Source of the DNA: Pseudomonadota bacterium
GTDB lineage: Bacteria; Pseudomonadota; Alphaproteobacteria; Rhizobiales; Beijerinckiaceae
Assembly (NCBI GenBank): GCA_021777915.1
Contig: JAJYCZ010000004.1
Location: 1-49,948 of the forward strand
Reading direction: 5' to 3'
Length of the DNA stretch: 49,948 bases
The translations under genes and the position numbers were made by a program. The first letter of the stretch is position 1. Each line of letters starts with the position of its first letter. The notes beneath the pieces were generated by a model. It saw only the letters and a program-made list of their open reading frames with translations. It was not told the DNA's origin and did not search any database. Below, piece after piece: positions 45,484 to 49,948 of the stretch.

Positions 45484-46374
45484 GTGAGCCGCATGCGAAT
45501 TGTTGTCACAGGATTGACGGGCCAGGTCGTCAGCGCGTTGATCGAGCGGGAGCCGCCCGATGTCGAACTGATCGCCTTGGGCCGTCCGCGCCTCGACCTT
45601 TCGGTGCGCGAGGCGGTTCTGGCGGCTTTGCGCGCCACCCATTGCGACGCGATCGTCAACGCCGCCGCCTATACCGCGGTGGACAAGGCCGAAAGCGAGC
45701 CGGACGTCGCCATGCGGGTCAATGCCGACGGCGCCGGCTATGTCGCGGAAATCGCCGCCGAACTGCGCAAGCCTTTGCTGCATCTCTCGACCGATTACGT
45801 CTTCGACGGCAAGCTCGACCGGCCCTATCGCGAGGGCGATCCCACCGGCCCGACCAGCGCCTATGGCCGCTCCAAACTGGCCGGCGAACAGAAGATCGCC
45901 GCGATCCACGACAATCACGCCATTCTACGCACCGCCTGGGTGTACAGCCCCTCGGGAGCCAATTTCGTCCGCACCATGCTGCGGCTCGGACAGAGCCGCG
46001 ACGAGGTCGGCGTGGTCGCCGATCAGCTCGGCAATCCCACTTCGGCGCTCGATATCGCCGACGCCGTCCTGACCATCGCCCGGCGCATGGCCGCCGATTC
46101 CTCGCCGTCGCTGCGCGGCCTGTTCCACATGTCGGGGACGGGGGATGCGTCCTGGGCCGATTTCGCCGAAGCGATTTTCGCGGAAGGCCAGAAGCATGGA
46201 CGCGCGCCGGTGCGGGTCAAGAAGATCGGCACGGCGGATTATCCCACGCCCGCGCCGCGCCCCGCCAATTCGCGGCTCGATTGTGGAAAGCTGCAACGGA
46301 CTTTTGGCGTCGCGCTGCCGCACTGGCGGGAGTCGCTGGCGCCCTGCGTCGCGCGGCTGCTGGCGGAAGGCTGA
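45484..46374 (+). CDS. rfbD: dTDP-4-dehydrorhamnose reductase family protein
   Basis: Reduces dTDP-4-dehydro-L-rhamnose to dTDP-L-rhamnose, a surface-polysaccharide sugar donor. The 296-residue SDR protein has the nucleotide loop VTGLTGQV, NAAAYTAVDKAESEP, the STDYVFDG signature, active-site YGRSK, and the late RPANSRLDCGKLQ stretch. The start is GTG 45484 with GGGGGAGA nine bases before; ATG 45493 is the alternative. The gene is alone: rfbA, rfbB and rfbC, usually clustered with it, are not in the window. An RmlD-like reductase with another sugar substrate is possible. Confidence 0.9.
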   Translation: MSRMRIVVTGLTGQVVSALIEREPPDVELIALGRPRLDLSVREAVLAALRATHCDAIVNAAAYTAVDKAESEPDVAMRVNADGAGYVAEIAAELRKPLLHLSTDYVFDGKLDRPYREGDPTGPTSAYGRSKLAGEQKIAAIHDNHAILRTAWVYSPSGANFVRTMLRLGQSRDEVGVVADQLGNPTSALDIADAVLTIARRMAADSSPSLRGLFHMSGTGDASWADFAEAIFAEGQKHGRAPVRVKKIGTADYPTPAPRPANSRLDCGKLQRTFGVALPHWRESLAPCVARLLAEG

Positions 46375-46802
46375 GCGTCGGACCCCATCCGGCCGGATCG
46401 GGTGGCGCTTTTGTTTCCTGACCTGCACCTGTTGTCTGCAACATCCGGGGTGAGTGGCTGCATAAGTTCGCCCACATTGCCGAGCTCACGATTAAGAAAA
46501 ATCACACGGTTGGCGCTCGTCTGATGGATTGCCAGAAAGGCAGGTTTCGGCTCATTGCGGTCGTTTCCTGCGCCGCCTGCGGTGGGACCACGCCACGTCC
46601 ATCTTCGACGCCATCGAACCCGCCCACGGGAGGATCGCGTCCAAATGACCGAATTCGTCGGCAAGCACTACCAGAGTACGCTCAGAGTCCGACCAGAAGC
46701 AGGAAACAATTTATGCCGGTTAAGCGTTCATCTAAACGGCGTTCGGCGAATGTGCTGCGAAGCGACGGCTGATAGGTTCAATTCCGCGCGAAGGGGGAGC
46801 AC
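46375..46802. other. 428 bp gap, lower GC, no recognised gene
   Basis: Just after rfbD is a 12 bp palindrome ATCCGGCCGGAT (46387-46398) followed by T-rich sequence, a weak terminator candidate. A + strand frame is open from about 46421 to 46772, but without a convincing start and with abrupt changes in composition. A leftward frame around 46560-46680 reads like a fragment of a conserved protein but is closed by stops. Both look like decayed coding sequence or chance. Nothing is firmly identified. Confidence 0.4.
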
Positions 46803-47405
46803 ATGGGCAAATCCTTAGTTCGACTGCAGAGAATTATACTTTTATTGACCGTTATTGATGTGGCGCCAGTCTTCTTCACGCCGACGGCTCACGCGGGCTC
46901 CGGCTTCTTCGGAGAGAATCGGGGCGCGGTCCTCGTCTATATCGACAAAACCAATCAACAAATGACGGTTTCTTTGGATGGGGTAGAAAGATATCGATGG
47001 CCGGTATCGACAGGCCGAGCAGGATATTCAACTCCATCGGGGACTTATACCGCGACGTCTATGAACGAAATTTGGTATAGCAAAGAGTGGGATAATGCCC
47101 CCATGCCCCATTCCATTTTCTTTATGAGAGACGGCCATGCCATCCACGGCAGCTACGATGTGAAGAATCTTGGCAAACCCGTTTCGCATGGTTGCGTGCG
47201 CATCTCACCTGAAAATGCCTCTATACTTTATGATCTGGTGCAAGAGAATGGCCTAGAGAACACGAAGGTCATTCTTGCCGGATCCAACCCAGGTGGCAAG
47301 TATAGCGTCGCGAGAGGACAGAAGCGCCTGCGTATGGATTCTTCTAGGCCATTGTCCGACGCCCCTTATTACAATCGATCACCTTGGAGCATTTTTCCTT
47401 GGTGA
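46803..47405 (+). CDS. L,D-transpeptidase (YkuD family)
   Basis: A 200-residue exported enzyme that forms or attaches 3-3 peptidoglycan cross-links. The signal sequence covers about 1-31. The YkuD domain (about 42-160) has H115 in HAIHGS and catalytic C131 in PVSHGCVR, so it looks active. AAGGGGGAGCAC precedes the ATG. Codon use is AT-richer than neighbours (many AAT, TAT, AAA and ATA codons), as is the region on both sides, which suggests recent acquisition. A terminator follows about 195 bp after the stop. Confidence 0.9.
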   Translation: MGKSLVRLQRIILLLTVIDVAPVFFTPTAHAGSGFFGENRGAVLVYIDKTNQQMTVSLDGVERYRWPVSTGRAGYSTPSGTYTATSMNEIWYSKEWDNAPMPHSIFFMRDGHAIHGSYDVKNLGKPVSHGCVRISPENASILYDLVQENGLENTKVILAGSNPGGKYSVARGQKRLRMDSSRPLSDAPYYNRSPWSIFPW

Positions 47406-47573
47406 AAACCAGGTTGGCGAGTTTGTAGGCGGCGACCCTCCTCGCCCTGAAGGTTCCAGCGCAGTTTCGCAACCATAGCTAGCCCGCCTAAACTTGCCCT
47501 TCGGCGCTGGAGCCTTCTCCGCCTTGGCCTTCCGCTTTCCGCCATACTCGGTCTTTCGCGAACGATGACGTTG

Positions 47574-47627
47574 CCCCACCCGGCTCGCTTTCGCTCGCCA
47601 CCCTCCCCATGAAGGGGAGGATTTTTT
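47574..47627 (+). terminator. Rho-independent terminator within a ccccacccggctcgc-type dispersed repeat
   Basis: CCTCCCC at 47602-47608, loop ATGAA, and GGGGAGG at 47614-47620 are followed by ATTTTTT. This should end + strand transcripts from the L,D-transpeptidase. The preceding CCCCACCCGGCTCGCTTTCGC continues a second dyad (GCTCG..CGAGC type: GGCTCGC/GCTCGCC region). I recall this combined sequence as a frequent intergenic repeat in Hyphomicrobiales. It abuts the lpdA stop codon (47628-47626). Confidence 0.75.
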
Positions 47628-49365
47628 ATCGTTTTTTGGGCGGGATCAGGTCGGTGATCGTGCCTTCGAAAAGCTCCGCCGCCATGCCGATGGTTTCCGA
47701 GAGCGTCGGGTGGGGATGGATGGTGAGGCCGATGTCTTCGGCGTCGGCGCCCATTTCGATGGCCAGCGCGGCTTCGGCGATCAGGTCGCCGGCGTTGACG
47801 CCGACGATGCCGCAGCCGATCAGACGTTTTGTTTCCTCATCGAACAGAAGCTTGGTCGCGCCCTCGTCGCGTCCGAGCGACAGAGCGCGGCCCGACGCCG
47901 CCCAGGGAAAAGTCGCCTTGCCGAACTTGAGGCCCTTGGCCTTCGCTTCGGTCTCGGTCAGCCCGACCCAGGCCACTTCGGGGTCGGTATAGGCGACGGA
48001 GGGGATCACCTTGGCGTCGAAGACCGACTTATGCCCGCACGCCACCTCCGCCGCGACCTTGGCTTCGTGGGTCGCCTTGTGGGCGAGCATGGGCTGGCCG
48101 ACAATGTCGCCGATGGCGAAAATATGCGGGACATTGGTCCGCATCTGCCTGTCCACCGCGATGAAGCCGCGCTCGTCGGGCGTGACGCCCGCCGATTCCG
48201 CATCGATGAGCTTGCCATTGGGCTTGCGGCCGACGGCGACCAGCAGCTTGTCGAACACATCCTCGCTTTTTTTGCCGTCGGCGGCCTCGAAAGTCACACG
48301 CAGGCCGGCAGGCTCAGCCTTGACCGCGATCACCTTGGTCTTGAGCAGGATCTTTTCGTATTTCTTGCCGATGCGCTTGGCCAAAGGCGCGACGATATCC
48401 TTGTCGGCGCCGGGAATGATCTGGTCCATCAGTTCGACAATGGTCACAAGTGACCCCAACGCGTGATAGACCGTCGCCATTTCCAGCCCGATGATGCCGC
48501 CGCCCAGCACCAGCAGGCGTTTCGGCACATCGGCCAGAGCCAGCGCGCCGGTCGAGTCGATCACGCGCGGGTCGTCGTGCGGGATGAAGGGCAGGGTCAC
48601 AGGCTCCGACCCCGCCGCGATGATCGCCTTGTCGAAGGAAACCAGCTTTGTCGCGCCGTCTTCGGCGGTGACTTCGACGGCGTTCGGCGAGGCGAACCTG
48701 CCGACGCCGGTGACGACCGTGATCTTGCGCTGTTTCGCCATGGCGCCGAGACCCCCGGTCAGGCGCTTGACCACGCCCTCCTTCCAGCCGCGCAGCCTGT
48801 CGAGATCGACCGTCGGAGCGGCGAAGGAAACGCCATTCTCGCCCATTTCATGGGCTTCCTCGATCACTTTCGCCGCATGGAGCAAAGCCTTGGAGGGGAT
48901 GCAGCCGACATTGAGGCAGACGCCGCCGAGCATCGGCCAGCGTTCGACCAGCACGACCTTGGCGCCGAGATCGGCGGCGCGGAAGGCCGCGGTATAGCCG
49001 CCGGGGCCGGCGCCGAGAACCAGGACTTCGGCGTGGAGATCGGCCGTCGTCTCAGACGCGGGCTTGGGCGCCTCGGTGGGTCTGGGCGCCTCGGCGACGC
49101 CGGTCGCGGCCGGGGCGGCGGTTTCGGCCGCCGCGCTCTCCAGCAGCAGGATCACCGCGCCTTTGCCGACCCGGTCGCCGACATTGACCTTCAATTCCTT
49201 GACCAGGCCTGCGGCGGGCGAGGGCACTTCCATCGTCGCCTTGTCGGATTCGAGCACGATCAGCGGGTCTTCCGGCTGGATGGCGTCCCCGGCCTTGACC
49301 AGGATTTCGATGATCGGCACGTCCTTGAAGTCGCCGATATCGGGGACCTTGATTTCGATAGTCAT
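47626..49365 (-). CDS. lpdA: Dihydrolipoyl dehydrogenase with N-terminal lipoyl domain (pyruvate dehydrogenase E3)
   Basis: Reoxidises dihydrolipoyl groups with NAD+ in the pyruvate dehydrogenase complex. The 579-residue protein is longer than ordinary E3 because residues 1-80 form a lipoyl domain with lipoylated K42 in ESDKATME, joined by an Ala/Pro linker to the flavoprotein. The FAD loop is [15 protein letters not shown]; the redox pair is C150 and C155 in [13 protein letters not shown]; the C-terminal HPHPTLSE holds the active-site histidine. ATG 49365 ([13 protein letters not shown]) starts 11 bp after the aceF stop; GTG/ATG starts at 49380/49377 are less likely. This domain layout is typical of betaproteobacterial complexes. 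Confidence 0.95.
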   Translation of the reverse strand: MTIEIKVPDIGDFKDVPIIEILVKAGDAIQPEDPLIVLESDKATMEVPSPAAGLVKELKVNVGDRVGKGAVILLLESAAAETAAPAATGVAEAPRPTEAPKPASETTADLHAEVLVLGAGPGGYTAAFRAADLGAKVVLVERWPMLGGVCLNVGCIPSKALLHAAKVIEEAHEMGENGVSFAAPTVDLDRLRGWKEGVVKRLTGGLGAMAKQRKITVVTGVGRFASPNAVEVTAEDGATKLVSFDKAIIAAGSEPVTLPFIPHDDPRVIDSTGALALADVPKRLLVLGGGIIGLEMATVYHALGSLVTIVELMDQIIPGADKDIVAPLAKRIGKKYEKILLKTKVIAVKAEPAGLRVTFEAADGKKSEDVFDKLLVAVGRKPNGKLIDAESAGVTPDERGFIAVDRQMRTNVPHIFAIGDIVGQPMLAHKATHEAKVAAEVACGHKSVFDAKVIPSVAYTDPEVAWVGLTETEAKAKGLKFGKATFPWAASGRALSLGRDEGATKLLFDEETKRLIGCGIVGVNAGDLIAEAALAIEMGADAEDIGLTIHPHPTLSETIGMAAELFEGTITDLIPPKKR

Positions 49366-49376
49366 GTGTGACCCCA

Positions 49377-49948
49377 TCACAGCGACAGGCGGCGGATGTC
49401 TTCGAGCACGACGCAGAGCGCGCGAGCGAATCGCGCGGCCGCCGCGCCGTCGATGACGCGATGGTCATAGGACAGGCTCAAAGGCAGCATCAGGCGTGGG
49501 ATGAATTCGTCGCCGGTCCACACCGGCGCCATTTTCGAGCGCACCACGCCGAGGATCGCCACTTCCGGGGCGTTGACGATGGGGCTGAAACTGGTCCCGC
49601 CAATGCCGCCGAGCGAGGAAATGGTGAATGTCGCGCCCGACATTTCGGCGGGCGTCAGTTTTCCGGCGCGGGCCTTGGCCGAGAGTTCGCCCAGTTCCCG
49701 TGCGAGATCCAGCACGCCCTTCTTGTCGGCGTCGCGGATGACCGGCACGACCAGGCCTTCCGGCGTGTCGCAAGCGAAGCCGATATGCCAGTATTTCTTG
49801 TGGATCAGGGAATCCTTAGCTTGGCTGAGCGAGGAATTGAAATCGGGAAATTGCTTCAGCACCGCGACGCTGGCGCGGATGAGGAAGGGCAGCAGCGAGA
49901 CGCGAGTGGGTTCTTTGGCCTTTTTGCCTTCGTCGTCCAGCTTTTTGC
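49377..49948 (-). CDS. aceF: Dihydrolipoyllysine acetyltransferase (pyruvate dehydrogenase E2), C-terminal part
   Basis: Only the last ~190 codons are in the window; the N-terminal lipoyl and E1/E3-binding domains lie beyond. The visible part is the catalytic core that transfers acetyl groups to CoA. It contains [48 protein letters not shown], and the active-site motif [14 protein letters not shown] near the end. The C-terminal IRRLSL and the position directly before a lipoyl-lpdA match the aceE-aceF-lpd operons of beta- and gammaproteobacteria. aceE is expected outside. Confidence 0.95.
   Translation of the reverse strand, partial: KKLDDEGKKAKEPTRVSLLPFLIRASVAVLKQFPDFNSSLSQAKDSLIHKKYWHIGFACDTPEGLVVPVIRDADKKGVLDLARELGELSAKARAGKLTPAEMSGATFTISSLGGIGGTSFSPIVNAPEVAILGVVRSKMAPVWTGDEFIPRLMLPLSLSYDHRVIDGAAAARFARALCVVLEDIRRLSL

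Overview
This 49.9 kb window is GC-rich, gene-dense chromosomal DNA from an alphaproteobacterium, most likely of the order Hyphomicrobiales (Rhizobiales). The grounds are the class II, B12-dependent ribonucleotide reductase start, the NDUFA12-type complex I accessory subunit next to a DUF2155 gene, the rpoZ-rsh-pdxJ-acpS order, and the tatABC-serS-surE-pcm-lipoprotein LytM order. A family such as Beijerinckiaceae or Methylocystaceae is plausible, but I cannot fix it from sequence alone. Almost everything is housekeeping. I found no prophage, no intact insertion sequence, no CRISPR array and no toxin or defence island.

Layout. 1-3345: nrdJ, cut at the window edge. 3777-4876: lrgA/lrgB-like membrane pair. 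5003-7188: NDUFA12, DUF2155 protein and aat. 7399-12474: periplasmic HtrA protease, Na/Pi cotransporter, Nu-type glutathione transferase and anmK. 12562-16539: rpoZ, a strong terminator, then rsh-pdxJ-acpS. 16511-19062: a NarX/NarL-type two-component pair. 19116-23350: malic enzyme, an unrecognised secreted protein and a rhodanese. 23353-28678: LpxH-like phosphoesterase, DMT exporter, cysteine synthase, photolyase and a small c-type cytochrome. 28795-30587: rsuA, an RsmC-like methyltransferase and tRNA-Asn(GTT). 30922-34545: a small basic protein, a DUF815 ATPase, and accB-accC with a coupled small gene. 34821-40904: tatA-tatB-tatC-serS-surE-pcm-nlpD-like, all on the + strand. 41008-46374: moeA, aroQ, an FUSC transporter, a small secreted protein and an rfbD-like reductase. 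46375-47627: a lower-GC patch with an L,D-transpeptidase. 47626-49948: lipoyl-domain lpdA and the 3' part of aceF.

How the genes work together. Several true operons are visible from overlapping stop/start codons: lrgA-lrgB, pdxJ-acpS, methyltransferase-rsuA, accB-accC-small gene, tatB-tatC and aceF-lpdA. Three gene clusters that I recall as longer in other Hyphomicrobiales appear split or cut short here: aroQ-accBC-aat-DUF2155-NDUFA12, rsh-acpS-lepB-rnc, and nlpD-DUF815-yajC. This suggests rearrangement.

The most interesting unexplained material is repetitive DNA. There is a ~98 bp double-hairpin element present twice in opposite orientation, hairpin repeats in frame at the 3' end of pdxJ, a seven-copy 15 bp minisatellite between phr and a cytochrome gene, and two other palindromic intergenic elements. 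A methionine-free monohaem cytochrome and a seryl-tRNA synthetase with an insertion are the most unusual proteins. I did not find a convincing new multi-gene system.
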